Positions 1-9,821 are shown, numbered from the stretch's first letter. The stretch: 64,000 bases of DNA from Nocardia uniformis NBRC 13702 (GCF_001613345.1 NZ_BDCE01000023.1:1-64000), one strand, 5' to 3'. The notes: generated by a model from the letters alone, not told the origin. Program-made: numbers and translations.

Positions 1-13
1 GCCGGGATGACGG
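1..13. repeat. Truncated end of the palindromic intergenic repeat family
   Basis: The window opens with GCCGGGATGACGG. This matches the terminal half of the repeat seen complete at 4506-4538 and 44230-44308. The rest lies outside the window. Positions 14-56 show nothing else recognisable. Confidence 0.5.
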
Positions 14-56
14 CGCAGTCCGGTCACGAAAACGTGCGGCGATTTCGGCCACCCGT

Positions 57-1322
57 TCAGGCGACGGATTCCGACTCGGCGCGGCTCGCCACATGCCCTG
101 CCGGGATAAGGCCCGAAATGACCTCTCCCCCATCGGCACCGCTGCCGCCGTGGTTCGAGGCGGCGGGCGCATCGGACACCGGGAAGGCGGAGGCGGCTGG
201 GATCGGTTCGATGAGGTGCTGCGGGATGGTGCCGTTGGCCACGTCGCGTTCGCTGAACCAGCGGCGCAGGTTGGCGGGGATATAGCCGTCGCGGAGACGG
301 ACGGTGGAGGCGAAGTAGACGCTGCGGTCGGTGCGCTCGAGGAGTTTGCGCCAGGAGTCCCAGTAGAAGCGGGGGCTGCGGGGATTGCGCAGCAGCCGGA
401 CGAAATTCAGCAGGCGGAAGCCGAGGCCGAGGGAGTCGTGCCGCTTCTCGTGTTCGGTCGGAATGCAATGGCCCATCAGGGTTCGCAAGCGGTCGTGATC
501 GAATTCCAGCCCCTCGGCCTCCGCCTCGGCGATCATCCAGCGCAGGGTGGCGTCGGCAAGACCGCATTCGGGGTAGCCACCGCCGATATCGGTGTGCACC
601 CCCTCGAACCAGACCTGTTTCACGCGGTCGCTGCGGCGGTACTTCTCGCGCAGTTCGACCGGGACCTCCCAGAGGCAGGGCGCGAAGGCGCGGCGGCGTT
701 CATCGATGGCGAGGGCCTGGCGGGCGCAGTGCACGGTACTGGAGAGGCGCACATCGTGGAAGCGGTGCCGCCAGGCGGTGATGCCGGGGATGCCCATGGC
801 CCCGACGGTGTCGAAAACCCCCAGGAAGTTGATCTTCGGGCGCACCGGATGGCTGTAGCGGGCACGGAAGGCGGCCCACTCCGGCGGCTCCGGATCGGCC
901 GGATGCTTCTTGCGCTGCCGGTAGATGCGCTGGGCCTCGCGGTACTGGCCGCAGATCATGGCGTCATAGGTGATGATGCCGAGCCGATTGATCATTCCGG
1001 CCAGGCTGCGGGCGGTGTACGCGCCGCGGCTGAAACCGAAGATATAGATCTCGTCGCCCGGCGCCCAGTTCAGGGCCACCTGCCAGTACGCCGACCACAG
1101 ATTCGCTTCCAAACCCATTCCGAAGGCGCCACCGAGTAGGCGATCGGAGGTGAACCCGCGCGCGCCGGGGCCGGATACGTAGAACAGCCGCTGTCCCACG
1201 ATTTTTCCACTGCTATCCGCGCCGGTCATACGCACGGTTTGCGCGATTTTCACAATATTGGAGACCGTCGCATCGGACTCGGCCTTCCAAGTGCCGTCAC
1301 AACACACAACGAGCCGTTTCAT
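57..1322 (-). CDS. DUF2235 domain alpha/beta hydrolase
   Basis: This 421-residue protein begins MKRLVVCCDGTW, the usual opening of the DUF2235 family (related to the catalytic part of Tle1-type phospholipases). The nucleophile elbow GFSRG is at about residues 96-100, giving Ser98 as the likely catalytic serine, followed by AYTAR. A conserved block around GVFDTVGAMG lies in the middle, and the C-terminal 40 residues are low in complexity. There is no signal peptide or membrane segment, so it is probably cytoplasmic. No type VI secretion or immunity gene is nearby, so an effector role is not supported; an esterase or lipase-like activity is inferred from the fold only. It stands alone, with a 12-bp palindrome 38 bp upstream of its start. 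Confidence 0.85.
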   Translation of the reverse strand: MKRLVVCCDGTWKAESDATVSNIVKIAQTVRMTGADSSGKIVGQRLFYVSGPGARGFTSDRLLGGAFGMGLEANLWSAYWQVALNWAPGDEIYIFGFSRGAYTARSLAGMINRLGIITYDAMICGQYREAQRIYRQRKKHPADPEPPEWAAFRARYSHPVRPKINFLGVFDTVGAMGIPGITAWRHRFHDVRLSSTVHCARQALAIDERRRAFAPCLWEVPVELREKYRRSDRVKQVWFEGVHTDIGGGYPECGLADATLRWMIAEAEAEGLEFDHDRLRTLMGHCIPTEHEKRHDSLGLGFRLLNFVRLLRNPRSPRFYWDSWRKLLERTDRSVYFASTVRLRDGYIPANLRRWFSERDVANGTIPQHLIEPIPAASAFPVSDAPAASNHGGSGADGGEVISGLIPAGHVASRAESESVA

Positions 1323-1359
1323 AAACCGATCCTCCCGCCCAGGCCGTTCGGTTTCGTGC

Positions 1360-1371
1360 GTAGTGCACTAC
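1360..1371. promoter_or_regulatory. 12-bp perfect palindrome upstream of the DUF2235 gene
   Basis: GTAGTGCACTAC is a perfect palindrome lying 38 bp upstream of the ATG at 1322 on the minus strand, where an operator would be expected. The cognate regulator is unknown and no regulator gene is adjacent. Confidence 0.35.
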
Positions 1372-1562
1372 TCGAATCATCGGCGCGGCAACCCTCCCCC
1401 GTTAACCTTCGGCGGGATCCGCGACGAGGCCGGTTCACATTCTGCGATACGCCGTCAGCACTCGGGGGCCGGATTCGCGATCGTTCACGACTTCTTCATA
1501 AACGTTCCGCCATGGTCGAGCGGCGGACGGCCATCGGACGAGCGCGCACCTGCCCACACGCG

Positions 1563-1590
1563 GGCCCCGAGTCGAATTCGACTCGGGGCC
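1563..1590. terminator. 28-bp perfect palindrome, putative terminator
   Basis: GGCCCCGAGTCGAA is followed at once by its exact reverse complement, giving a 14-bp stem with minimal loop. It lies 32 bp after the ilvA stop (minus strand). The T-rich tail (TTCGTCTTTC) is on the plus-strand side, so it may be bidirectional or of the tail-less actinobacterial type. The remainder of the 299-bp gap 1323-1621 holds no convincing gene. Confidence 0.6.
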
Positions 1591-1621
1591 TTCGTCTTTC
1601 CGTATGCGATGTGGTGTCGGA

Positions 1622-2977
1622 TCAGGTGAGGTACCGGTAGGCGGGCGTTCCCGGCTCCAGCCGAGTGCCCTGAATCGGCGACGCCTCCATCCGCTTCACC
1701 AGCGGCCCCAGCCCATCCGGCGAACCGAGTTCGATACCGACCAGCGCCGCCCCGGTCTCCCGGTTATTGCGCTTGACGTATTCGAAGAGGGTGATGTCGT
1801 CCTCGGGCCCGAGCACCTCATCCAGGAAGCGTCGTAGCGCACCGGGCTCCTGCGGAAAGTCCACCAGGAAATAGTGTTTCAGCCCCTGATGGACCAGCGA
1901 GCGCTCGATGACCTCGCCGTAGCGCGACACATCGTTATTGCCGCCCGACAGCAGGCACACCACCGTGGATCCGGGTTCCACATCGATGACCGACAACGCC
2001 GAAACCGACAGCGCGCCAGCGGGTTCGGCGACAATACCCTCACTCTGGTACAGCTCCAGCATGGTGGTGCAGATGGCACCCTCATCGATCTGCATCATGC
2101 GGAAAGTCGCTGCGCCGGAGACAGATTCGGTACTGGACAGCAAAGGCAGTGAGGCGTGCGTGCGCACCCGACCGCCGAAGCGCGAGACCGCCTGGAACGG
2201 CACCGCGCCGATCCGGCGTACCGCCGCGCCATCCACGAAGGGGTCGATCTCCGGCAGCGTCACCGGACCGCCCGCGACCAGCGCGGCGGTCATGGAGGCG
2301 GCACCCGCTGGCTCCACCCCCAGAATCGCGGTGCGCGGGGCACGTTCACGCAGGTAGGTGCCGATTCCTGCGAGGCAGCCACCGCCACCCACCGGCACCA
2401 CCATCACATCGGGGGCGCGCCCCAACTGCTCCAGGACTTCGGCGGCAATGGTGCCCTGACCGGCCGCGGTGCGCGGATCGTCGAACGGCGGGACGATGGT
2501 CGCGCCGGTGCGCGCCACATCATCGACGGCGGCCGCGGCGGCCGCGTCATAGGTATCGCCGACGGCAATGAGTTCCACGAATTCGCCGCCGTGCGCGCGG
2601 ATTCGATCGCGCTTCTGCTTCGGTGTGGTGGTCGGGACGTAGATCCGGCCCGTGATACCCATGGCCTTGCATGCGAATGCCACACCCTGGGCGTGGTTTC
2701 CGGCGCTGGCGGCGACCACGCCCGCGGCACGTTCGGTGGTTGTCAGCTGCACGATCAGGTTGTAGGCGCCCCGCAACTTGTATGAGCGCACCGCGGTCAG
2801 ATCCTCGCGCTTGAGGTAGACATCGGCACCCGTCGCCGCCGACAGCCGCGCATTCCACTGCAGCGGCGTCGGCTCGATAATGTCGGAAATTCGCTTGGCG
2901 GCCGCATCGATCTCGTCCGCCGTCAATTCGGGCAGCGGACCGGGCACTTTCTCTGCGATATCAAGCGGGTTCGACAC
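1622..2977 (-). CDS. ilvA: Threonine ammonia-lyase (threonine deaminase), biosynthetic
   Basis: Converts L-threonine to 2-oxobutanoate and ammonia, the first committed step of isoleucine synthesis, using PLP in the cytosol. The 451-residue protein has the fold-type II PLP domain first: YLKREDLT, then RSYKLRGAY with the Schiff-base Lys67, the SAGNHAQG phosphate loop near residues 91-98 and the glycine loop PVGGGG (about 195-200). The last ~90 residues form a single ACT-like regulatory domain (the short IlvA form rather than the two-domain E. coli form) containing HYFLVDFPQEPGALRRFL. Feedback control by isoleucine is expected from the family. It is monocistronic, ending at the palindrome 1563-1590. 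Confidence 0.96.
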   Translation of the reverse strand: MSNPLDIAEKVPGPLPELTADEIDAAAKRISDIIEPTPLQWNARLSAATGADVYLKREDLTAVRSYKLRGAYNLIVQLTTTERAAGVVAASAGNHAQGVAFACKAMGITGRIYVPTTTPKQKRDRIRAHGGEFVELIAVGDTYDAAAAAAVDDVARTGATIVPPFDDPRTAAGQGTIAAEVLEQLGRAPDVMVVPVGGGGCLAGIGTYLRERAPRTAILGVEPAGAASMTAALVAGGPVTLPEIDPFVDGAAVRRIGAVPFQAVSRFGGRVRTHASLPLLSSTESVSGAATFRMMQIDEGAICTTMLELYQSEGIVAEPAGALSVSALSVIDVEPGSTVVCLLSGGNNDVSRYGEVIERSLVHQGLKHYFLVDFPQEPGALRRFLDEVLGPEDDITLFEYVKRNNRETGAALVGIELGSPDGLGPLVKRMEASPIQGTRLEPGTPAYRYLT

Positions 2978-3050
2978 CCGGCCATGCTAGCCGGGCCGGA
3001 TGAGACGGAATCCGGCGACCGGCAGAAGCCGGTCGCCGGGGACCTGCGAT

Positions 3051-3485
3051 CTACTGCGGGACGAGGACGAAGATCGGAATCTCGCGGTCGGTCTTCTTCG
3101 TGTACTCGTCGTAGTCGGGCCAGACCTCGGCGGCGCGCCGCCACCACAGGGCCCGCTCCTCGCCGAATACCTCGCGGGCGGTGTAATCCCGCACGACCGC
3201 GCCGTCGCGCAGCTCGACATGCGGTTCGGCCTTGATATTCCAGTACCAGACCGGATGTTTCGGAGCGCCGCCCAGGGAGGCGACCACCGCGTACTCGCCG
3301 TTGTGCTCGACGCGCATCAGCGGGGTTTTACGGAGTTTGCCGGACTTCACGCCCACCGTGGTGAGCAGGATGATCGGCTTCCCCTGCAGGGTGCTGCCTT
3401 CGGCTCCATTGGATGCCTCGTACTTCTCGGCCTGCTCGCGGGCCCAGTCTGAAGTACTGGGTTCGTACTCTCCGGAAAGTGGCAT
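3051..3485 (-). CDS. Nitroreductase/quinone reductase family, deazaflavin (F420)-dependent, Ddn-like
   Basis: A 144-residue protein of the Ddn/nitroreductase-like split-barrel family that in mycobacteria uses reduced F420 to reduce quinones and nitroimidazoles. The typical signature is visible: [22 protein letters not shown] near residues 32-53 (part of the F420-binding region), then [20 protein letters not shown] and a terminal [10 protein letters not shown]. The frame stays open upstream, but the ATG at 3485 ([10 protein letters not shown]) matches the family's usual N-terminus. It diverges from a small membrane protein gene across an 86-bp gap holding an inverted repeat. The substrate is unknown. 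Confidence 0.88.
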   Translation of the reverse strand: MPLSGEYEPSTSDWAREQAEKYEASNGAEGSTLQGKPIILLTTVGVKSGKLRKTPLMRVEHNGEYAVVASLGGAPKHPVWYWNIKAEPHVELRDGAVVRDYTAREVFGEERALWWRRAAEVWPDYDEYTKKTDREIPIFVLVPQ

Positions 3486-3528
3486 GACCCAGCCAACACT
3501 CGGGTGTCTTGTTATGTTCCCGACAGAA

Positions 3529-3548
3529 AAGTTCGTTTGCCCGAACTT
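3529..3548. promoter_or_regulatory. Inverted repeat in the divergent promoter (putative operator)
   Basis: AAGTTCG-TTTGCC-CGAACTT: 7-bp perfect arms with a 6-bp spacer, placed between the divergent reductase (start 3485) and small membrane gene (start 3572). The size and symmetry suit a TetR-type dimer. No regulator gene is adjacent. Confidence 0.45.
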
Positions 3549-3571
3549 ATCCTCGCGTATACCCTGGGTGC

Positions 3572-3811
3572 ATGGCAGTGGTTCACCCAACGCAGGTCAC
3601 CGCGCCCCGTAGCGACTCGATCGATATCGCGGGCACGGCATGGCCGATGTTCAAGCTCGAGGCCCTCGCGGCCGGGCTTGTCATCATGGTGCTGCTCATA
3701 CTGATCACCGGGTCGCCGCAGATCGCGGTACTGGCGGGTGCCGCCGCGGCCGCGGTGCGCTGGATCGCGGGTCTTGTCACCCAGCAGCGGGAAGCCCAGC
3801 ACTCACACTGA
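3572..3811 (+). CDS. Small membrane protein of unknown function
   Basis: A 79-residue protein starting at ATG 3572 (MAVVHPTQV). Two hydrophobic stretches, around [19 protein letters not shown] and [19 protein letters not shown], suggest two membrane passes with a short charged tail ending AQHSH. No family is recognised. It is divergent from the deazaflavin-type reductase and shares its inverted-repeat promoter region, so the two may be co-regulated (inference). Confidence 0.55.
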   Translation: MAVVHPTQVTAPRSDSIDIAGTAWPMFKLEALAAGLVIMVLLILITGSPQIAVLAGAAAAAVRWIAGLVTQQREAQHSH

Positions 3812-3873
3812 CCGGGCTCTCGACGCCGTGTCCCGCACCGGGAAATAGCCGCTGACTATTACAGTCGGAATCC

Positions 3874-4470
3874 ATGCGGTTGATTTTCACGATCATCGCC
3901 CCCACTCTCGCCGCCACCCTGGCCCTCGCACCTGGCGCACATGCCGAGATAGAGGCCCTCGCACCACACGAGAAGGTGTTCCCCTCACCGGTCGGCACGT
4001 TCACGATCGGCAATAGGGATGAGGCGATCAATCGAATCGCGCCCCTGAACATGATGGGAACAACGCGCGAGGCACTGGTCAGCAATGTCGCCTACGCCCG
4101 AATCGATGGCGGGGCGACCGGCACCATGACCGTCGGGTATCACATCGGATGCGCGGTGAACCTGCAGAACGGCGTCATCGGCATCACCCCGAACGTGTAC
4201 CCGGAAATCCCGTCCCTCGAAACCGGGTTCCGGTCCTACGTGGCCCCGGTCTTCACGGCCACCATGGGGCCCGGGCAGGTCGCCGACGTGAAGCTCTCGG
4301 AAAAGCAGATCGTGCCCGGCGATACCGCCATGGTCATTACCCGCGACTTCCATGTGGTGGTCAATGGGTGCACCGGGCCGGTGACGCTGCGGCAGTACAC
4401 AAACCTGCTGGTCAAGTCACCGCTGGTGGATGATTCCGGCTCCGTGTTCGGCGACCCGACCTGGTTGTAG
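3874..4470 (+). CDS. MspA family porin
   Basis: Predicted outer-membrane (mycomembrane) channel of 198 residues. It has a classic Sec signal peptide with an AHA-E cleavage site near residue 24 (APGAHAEIEALAPHEK). The mature part shows MspA-family features: GTTREALVSNVAYARIDG, VGYHIGCAVNLQNG, the VTxxFHVVVNGCTGPVTLRQYT-like C-terminal strand region and a terminal aromatic-rich segment. The two Cys residues (in YHIGCAV and VNGCTGP) could pair. MspA porins form octameric hydrophilic pores. The presence of this family supports a mycolic-acid-bearing host. It is convergent with dnaE, separated by a compact palindromic repeat. Confidence 0.9.
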   Translation: MRLIFTIIAPTLAATLALAPGAHAEIEALAPHEKVFPSPVGTFTIGNRDEAINRIAPLNMMGTTREALVSNVAYARIDGGATGTMTVGYHIGCAVNLQNGVIGITPNVYPEIPSLETGFRSYVAPVFTATMGPGQVADVKLSEKQIVPGDTAMVITRDFHVVVNGCTGPVTLRQYTNLLVKSPLVDDSGSVFGDPTWL

Positions 4471-4505
4471 ACCTCTGGAAATCGAGCCCCTCGCCCGTCC
4501 GCCTT

Positions 4506-4538
4506 CGTCATTCCGGCGCGCTTTTGGCCGGGATGACG
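4506..4538. repeat. Palindromic intergenic repeat, compact copy
   Basis: Arms CGTCATTCCGGC and GCCGGGATGACG surround a short GCGCTTTTG loop and form a strong hairpin. It sits between the convergent mspA-like gene (stop 4470) and dnaE (stop 4582), so it could also serve as a bidirectional terminator. Related copies occur at 19798-19828, 44230-44308, 45221-45253 and 60076-60159. Confidence 0.75.
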
Positions 4539-4581
4539 GGGGACGCGCCGACACCAAGCTGTCGACCCAGGGGTAGACCGG

Positions 4582-7500
4582 CTAGCTCGCCAGGCAGCCC
4601 GGACCGAGGAGCGCCTTCAGGTCGCCCATCAGGGCCGACGATGTCGAAACCCGTAGGTTGTCGGCGACTTTCAATACGGTGGTGCGTTCCCGGGAGCCGA
4701 CGTGGCGGATATTCACGTTGGCGGTGCCGGGGTGGCTGACCAGCACTCGCTTGAGGGCACCGATCTTGTCCGGGGTGCACAGGCGGGTGGGAATGGTGAC
4801 CGTGAGGGGCTTGTCCACGCCGACGGAGGAAAGGTCCGGCACCACAAGGTCATTGGCGATCAGCGAGATGCGGTCGTCGCGGGCGGAGACGCGGGCCTTC
4901 ACCAGCACCACCGCGTCCTCGGTGACATCCATACCGTAGACCGAGTACGACTGCGGGAAGAAGAGCACCTCGATACCGCCGGAGAGATCCTCCAATTGCG
5001 CTGAGGCCCAGGGCAGGCCGTTCTTATTGACCCGCCGGGTCACCGAGGCGAAGATACCGCCCACGGTGACCTGGTGGCCGTCCTTGACATCACCCGCGAG
5101 GATGGTGGGAATCGCCGTATCCGACTGTGCCGCAAGTACATGTTCGACACCGTGCAGCGGGTGCCCGGAGACGTAGAGACCCAACATCTCGCGTTCCAGA
5201 GCCAGCTTGTGCTTGGTCTCCCACTCCTCGTCGGGGACCTTCACATCGAAGACGCTCGACAGCGAATCATCGCCGTCGTCCAAACCGCCGAAGAGGTCGA
5301 ACTGGCCGATGGCCTCGGCCTTCTTGGTCGACATCACCGCGTCGATGGCATCGGAATGCACCACCAGCAGACCCTTGCGCGGATGACCGAGCGAGTCGAA
5401 AGCGCCCGCCTTGATGAGAGACTCGGTGACCTTCTTGGAGCAGGCCACCGCGTCGATCTTGTTCAGGTAGTCGGAGAAGTCGGTGAACTTCGACTTCTCC
5501 TTGCGCGCGGCGATAATCGAGGACACCACATTCGCGCCCACATTGCGCACCGCGCCCATACCGAAGCGAATGTCATTGCCGACGGAGGCGAATTCGATCT
5601 CGGATTCATTGACATCGGGCGGCAGTACCTGAATACCGAGGCGGCGGCAGTCGGCCAGGTAGACGGCGGCCTTGTCCTTGTCATCACCGACGGAGGTGAG
5701 CAGACCGGCCATGTACTCGGCCGGATAGTTGGCCTTGAGGTAGGCGGTCCAGAAGGAGACCAGGCCGTAGCCCGCGGCGTGTGATTTATTGAACGCGTAA
5801 CCGGCGAACGGAAGAATGGTGTCCCACAGCGCCTTGACGGCGGGTTTGGAGAATCCGTTCTCGATCATGCCCTTTTCGAAGCCCTCGAATTCGGCTTCCA
5901 GGATCTCGGCCTTCTTCTTACCCATGGCGCGGCGCAGAATATCGGCTCGACCGAGCGAGTACCCGGCTACCTTCTGCGCGATCTGCATGATCTGCTCCTG
6001 ATACACGATCAGGCCGTAGGTATCCCGCAGAATATCCTTCAGGGGCTCCTCGAGCTCCGGATGGATCGGTTTGACCTCTTGCCGCCCGTTCTTGCGGTCG
6101 GCGTAGTCATTGTGGGCGTTCATGCCCATGGGGCCGGGGCGGTACAGCGCGAGAACGGCGACAATATCCTCGAAGCCGGTGGGAATCATGCGCCGCAGCA
6201 GATCTCGCATGGCGCCACCGTCGAGCTGGAAGACACCGAGAGTGTCACCGCGCGCGAGCAATTCGTAGGTGGCGGCGTCTTCCAGCGGCAATGTATCGAG
6301 ATCGAGTTCGATACCGCGGTTGTTCTTGATATTGACCAGCGCGTCACCGATGACGGTGAGGTTGCGCAGACCCAGGAAGTCCATTTTCAACAGGCCGATG
6401 GCCTCACACGACGGGTAATCCCAGCCGGTGATGATCGCGCCGTCCTGGTTCCGCTTCCACAGCGGAATGGCGTCCATGAGCGGTTCCGACGACATGATGA
6501 CCGCGCAGGCGTGCACACCGGCATTGCGAATCAGGCCCTCGAGGCCCCGCGCGGTTTCGTAGATCTTATTGACGTCCGGGTTGGTATTGATGAGTTCCCG
6601 GACCTCGGTGGCCTCTTTGTACCGCTCGTGCTCGGAATCCATAATGCCCGACAGCGGAATATCCTTGGCCATGATCGGCGGCGGCAGTGCCTTGGAGATC
6701 TGGTCGGCAATGGCGAAACCGGGCTGGCCGAATTGGACGCGCGCCGAATCCTTCAGCGCCGCTTTGGTTTTAATGGTACCGAAGGTGATCACCTGGGCGA
6801 CGCGGTCGCTGCCCCATTTCTCGGTGGCGTAGCGGACCATTTCACCGCGACGACGATCATCGAAGTCGATATCGATATCGGGCATGGAGACGCGCTCGGG
6901 ATTGAGGAAGCGCTCGAACAGCAGCCCGTGTGGGATCGGGTCGATATTGGTGATACCCATGGAGTAGGCAACCAGCGAACCGGCCGCCGAACCACGACCC
7001 GGGCCGACATGGATGCCGACCGAGCGGGCGTAGTTGATGAGGTCGCCGACCACGAGGAAGTAGGCCGGGAAACCCATTTCGATAATGACGTCGAGTTCGA
7101 ACTCGGCGCGCGGAATATACTCCGGCGGAATGCCACTGGGGAAGCGGCGCTTCAGGCCGTTCATGACCTCGTGGCGCAGCCAGCTGGCCTGGGTCTCGCC
7201 CTCGGGGACCGGGAAGATGGGCATTCGGTCGCGGTGCGCCCAGACCTCGTCGTAGGACTGCACCCGTTCACCGATGAGCACCGTATTGTCGCAGGCCCCT
7301 GGGACTTCCGCATCCCAGAGGGCGCGCATCTCCGCGGCCGACTTCAGGTAGTAGCCGCTGCCATCGAATTTGAAGCGGGTGGGGTCGGAGAGGGTTTTAC
7401 CGGTCTGGATGCACAGCAGCGCCTCGTGGTTGCCCGAATCCGTCTCGTGGACGTAGTGGCAGTCATTGGTGGCCAAGGGCGGAATGCCCAGCTTCTTGCC

Positions 7501-8133
7501 GAGATCGATGAGCCCCTCGCGCACCCGGCGCTCGATGGACAACCCATGGTCCATGATCTCGAGGAAGAAGTTCTCCGGTCCGAAGATCTCCTGCCATTTC
7601 GCGGCCGCCTCGAGGGCTTCGCGGTCGTGGCCGAGGCGCAGCCGGGTCTGGACCTCGCCGGAGGGGCAGCCGGTGGTGGCGATAATGCCCTCGTGGTGTT
7701 CGGCGATGATGTCGAGGTCCATCCGCGCCCACTTGCCGAGCTGACCCTCGAGCGAGGCGAGGGACGACAGCTTGAACAGGTTGCGCAGCCCGGTCGCGTT
7801 CTCCGCGACCATGGTCATATGCGTGTACGCACCGGAGCCGGACACATCGTCGCTCTTCTGCGACGGGTCGCCCCACAGGACACGCTTGTTGTTGAACCGG
7901 GACTCCGGCGCGATGTAGGCCTCGATGCCGATAATCGGCTTGATGCCCTGCTTCTTCGCCGAGTTGTAGAACTCGGAGGCACCGTACATATTGCCGTGGT
8001 CGGTCATTCCCACCGCGGACATGCCGAGCCGGGTCGCCTCTTTGAAGAGGGGCGTGATCTTCGCCGCGCCGTCGAGCATCGAGTACTCGGTGTGGTTATG
8101 GAGGTGGACGAATGATCCCGACACGGCAGACAT
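4582..8133 (-). CDS. dnaE: DNA polymerase III alpha subunit
   Basis: Catalytic subunit of the replicative polymerase (DnaE1 type, 1183 residues, the size of the mycobacterial protein). An N-terminal PHP domain starts [16 protein letters not shown] and includes GMTDHGNM and CPSGEV. The polymerase core contains [10 protein letters not shown] and the catalytic acidic motif PDIDIDFDD (about residues 418-426). The [10 protein letters not shown] helix, a helix-hairpin-helix region and an OB-fold ([16 protein letters not shown]) follow. Actinobacterial DnaE1 PHP domains carry the proofreading exonuclease, and the His/Asp pattern here is consistent with that. The frame extends to a GTG at 8169; ATG 8133 was chosen because the resulting length and N-terminus match mycobacterial DnaE1. 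Confidence 0.96.
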   Translation of the reverse strand: MSAVSGSFVHLHNHTEYSMLDGAAKITPLFKEATRLGMSAVGMTDHGNMYGASEFYNSAKKQGIKPIIGIEAYIAPESRFNNKRVLWGDPSQKSDDVSGSGAYTHMTMVAENATGLRNLFKLSSLASLEGQLGKWARMDLDIIAEHHEGIIATTGCPSGEVQTRLRLGHDREALEAAAKWQEIFGPENFFLEIMDHGLSIERRVREGLIDLGKKLGIPPLATNDCHYVHETDSGNHEALLCIQTGKTLSDPTRFKFDGSGYYLKSAAEMRALWDAEVPGACDNTVLIGERVQSYDEVWAHRDRMPIFPVPEGETQASWLRHEVMNGLKRRFPSGIPPEYIPRAEFELDVIIEMGFPAYFLVVGDLINYARSVGIHVGPGRGSAAGSLVAYSMGITNIDPIPHGLLFERFLNPERVSMPDIDIDFDDRRRGEMVRYATEKWGSDRVAQVITFGTIKTKAALKDSARVQFGQPGFAIADQISKALPPPIMAKDIPLSGIMDSEHERYKEATEVRELINTNPDVNKIYETARGLEGLIRNAGVHACAVIMSSEPLMDAIPLWKRNQDGAIITGWDYPSCEAIGLLKMDFLGLRNLTVIGDALVNIKNNRGIELDLDTLPLEDAATYELLARGDTLGVFQLDGGAMRDLLRRMIPTGFEDIVAVLALYRPGPMGMNAHNDYADRKNGRQEVKPIHPELEEPLKDILRDTYGLIVYQEQIMQIAQKVAGYSLGRADILRRAMGKKKAEILEAEFEGFEKGMIENGFSKPAVKALWDTILPFAGYAFNKSHAAGYGLVSFWTAYLKANYPAEYMAGLLTSVGDDKDKAAVYLADCRRLGIQVLPPDVNESEIEFASVGNDIRFGMGAVRNVGANVVSSIIAARKEKSKFTDFSDYLNKIDAVACSKKVTESLIKAGAFDSLGHPRKGLLVVHSDAIDAVMSTKKAEAIGQFDLFGGLDDGDDSLSSVFDVKVPDEEWETKHKLALEREMLGLYVSGHPLHGVEHVLAAQSDTAIPTILAGDVKDGHQVTVGGIFASVTRRVNKNGLPWASAQLEDLSGGIEVLFFPQSYSVYGMDVTEDAVVLVKARVSARDDRISLIANDLVVPDLSSVGVDKPLTVTIPTRLCTPDKIGALKRVLVSHPGTANVNIRHVGSRERTTVLKVADNLRVSTSSALMGDLKALLGPGCLAS

Positions 8134-8286
8134 CGTAAGCGCCAGCCCCGACAGAAAACCAAGTGCCACTCCGAGATCGATCGGAAGCCCACGTCGGCGA
8201 ACTCAATGACCGGCGCGTCGCTTCCGGCGTGTTGTGTCGGAGCTCACGAAAGTGCCCGCGCGGCCATAGATTTCCACAGAGAATGC

Positions 8287-8320
8287 CGCACCCCCTGCGG
8301 TTCGGATCGCAGGGGGTGCG
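8287..8320 (-). terminator. Hairpin downstream of the serine hydrolase gene
   Basis: CGCACCCCCTGCG (8287-8299) pairs perfectly with CGCAGGGGGTGCG (8308-8320) around an 8-nt loop, forming a 13-bp GC-rich stem after the minus-strand stop at 8423. Confidence 0.7.
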
Positions 8321-8322
8321 AT

Positions 8323-8364
8323 GTTCCGGGACGGAGTAGGCGCAGGGGTTCGCCGTCCCGGAAC
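8323..8364. terminator. Second adjacent hairpin
   Basis: GTTCCGGGACGG (8323-8334) pairs perfectly with CCGTCCCGGAAC (8353-8364) around an 18-nt loop, only 2 bp from the previous hairpin. Two strong hairpins in tandem separate dnaE from the upstream hydrolase gene. The gap 8134-8422 holds nothing else recognisable. Confidence 0.55.
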
Positions 8365-8422
8365 GGCCCGGTGCGAATCAGGCGGTAGAGGCGACCGCCC
8401 GGACTCGCGGGCCCGCCGCCGG

Positions 8423-9709
8423 CTATGCCGCGCGGCGGGTGCTGGTTGCAGTGGTGCGGTGCGCGGCGCGAGCACCGCGTACCGCCAGCGGCAGCACCCA
8501 GGCCGACGCCATCTGGTCGGCGGCGAGGGAGTTCATGGCGAGTCGGTTGTGGACGAAACCGACCGAGAGGCCGGAGCGGGGGTCGGCCCAGCCGAAGGAG
8601 CCGCCCAGGCCGATATGGCCGAGGCCCGCGCGGGCGCCCGGTATGGGCAGCGAGTGGTAGCCCATGTGCCAGAGCATCGGGATATAGAAGAGGGCGTGGT
8701 CGAGGTGGTAGCTCTCGACCTTGCGCAGTGCCCGGATGGTGGTCGGCGAGAGGAACCGGCGGCCGTTGCTCATGCCCTCGTTGGCGATGGCGCTGTAGAG
8801 GGTGGCGAGGCCGGTGGCGGTGCAGACGCCATTGCCCGCGGCGAGTTCGGTATCGAGGATCGGCGGATTATCGCCGTCCAGGAGGACTTCCAGTCCGGGG
8901 AGGAACAGCGCGCGGGCCGCGGCTCCGGCCGCCCCGGGAATGCCGTAGGCGCGGCCGAGGAACATGGCGGCGTAGGGGGCGCCGACCAGTTCGAGGTGAT
9001 TACCGGCGAGCGTGGCCACCCGGGTGGTCGATCCGGGCACCGGGCGACCGAGGTGGATGCCGTCGGTGCCGAGGGGTTCGGAGACCTCGGTGCGGAACAG
9101 CTCGGCCATACCGCGCCCGGTGACGGCACGGGCCAGCCCAGCGCACAGCCAGCCGAAGGTGAGCGCGTGATAGGTCGGAATGCCCAGCAGGCGATCGGGT
9201 TCGGCGGCGGCCAGCCGATCCTCCATCAGCCGGTGATCGAGGATATCGTCGAGGCCCCGGGCGATGAGTGGCAGTCCGGACAGTCCGGCGCGGTGGGACA
9301 GCAGCTGCCGCACCGTGATTCGATCCTTGCCCTTGGCGCCGAACTCGGGCCAGTATTCGGCGACCGGAGCGGCGTAATCGATGAGGCCGCGATCGGCGAG
9401 ACGGTGAATGACCGTCGCCGCAATACCTTTCGTGGCCGAGAACACAATGCTGCCGGTGTCGTGTCCCCACGGTCCGGCGGCACCGGCGTCACCGGTCCAG
9501 ATATCGACGAGCGGTTCGCCGTGCCGGTGCACGGCGAGAGATCCTCCGGCACCTGCCCTACCGCCCATGACGCGCGCGAAAGTTCGTACCAGAGGGGCCA
9601 ATTCGGGGGCGGCGTACCCACCGACACCGGCCGGAAGGTCAACGGAACCCGAGAGGGAAGCGACATTGCTCACATCGTCCACGGTACGAGTGACGCGGCG
9701 TAGCGGCAA
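8423..9709 (-). CDS. Serine hydrolase, class C beta-lactamase fold (LipE/EstB-like esterase)
   Basis: A 428-residue protein of the beta-lactamase/transpeptidase-like superfamily, class C branch. The catalytic SxxK is SATK at residues 91-94 (Ser91, Lys94) and the second motif Tyr is Tyr180 in PTYHALTFGW. GHIGLGGSFGWADP near the C-terminus replaces the KTG block, as in EstB/LipE esterases. There is no signal peptide, so it is likely a cytoplasmic esterase rather than a penicillin-active enzyme. The first ~30 residues are not conserved-looking, so an internal start is possible. It is divergent from the alpha/beta-hydrolase lipoprotein gene. Confidence 0.85.
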   Translation of the reverse strand: MPLRRVTRTVDDVSNVASLSGSVDLPAGVGGYAAPELAPLVRTFARVMGGRAGAGGSLAVHRHGEPLVDIWTGDAGAAGPWGHDTGSIVFSATKGIAATVIHRLADRGLIDYAAPVAEYWPEFGAKGKDRITVRQLLSHRAGLSGLPLIARGLDDILDHRLMEDRLAAAEPDRLLGIPTYHALTFGWLCAGLARAVTGRGMAELFRTEVSEPLGTDGIHLGRPVPGSTTRVATLAGNHLELVGAPYAAMFLGRAYGIPGAAGAAARALFLPGLEVLLDGDNPPILDTELAAGNGVCTATGLATLYSAIANEGMSNGRRFLSPTTIRALRKVESYHLDHALFYIPMLWHMGYHSLPIPGARAGLGHIGLGGSFGWADPRSGLSVGFVHNRLAMNSLAADQMASAWVLPLAVRGARAAHRTTATSTRRAA

Positions 9710-9821
9710 TGATCGATTCGCGAGCGTTACGGCGACGGTCCGAGAGGTTATCGGCTGTGTCCAACCGGTGATCGGCGCGTAACCGAGGCGAATGCGATCT
9801 CCCAGTGCCTACTCTGGCGAT

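Noticed and set aside
57..1322. Type VI secretion effector (Tle1-like) assignment for the DUF2235 protein
   Set aside because: No VgrG, PAAR, immunity or secretion genes are present nearby; only the hydrolase domain is supported.
6061..8115. Long open frame (684 codons) on the plus strand opposite dnaE
   Set aside because: It is antisense to a clearly conserved gene, and the translation (His/Gly/Asp-rich, without domain motifs) is typical of GC-rich shadow frames.
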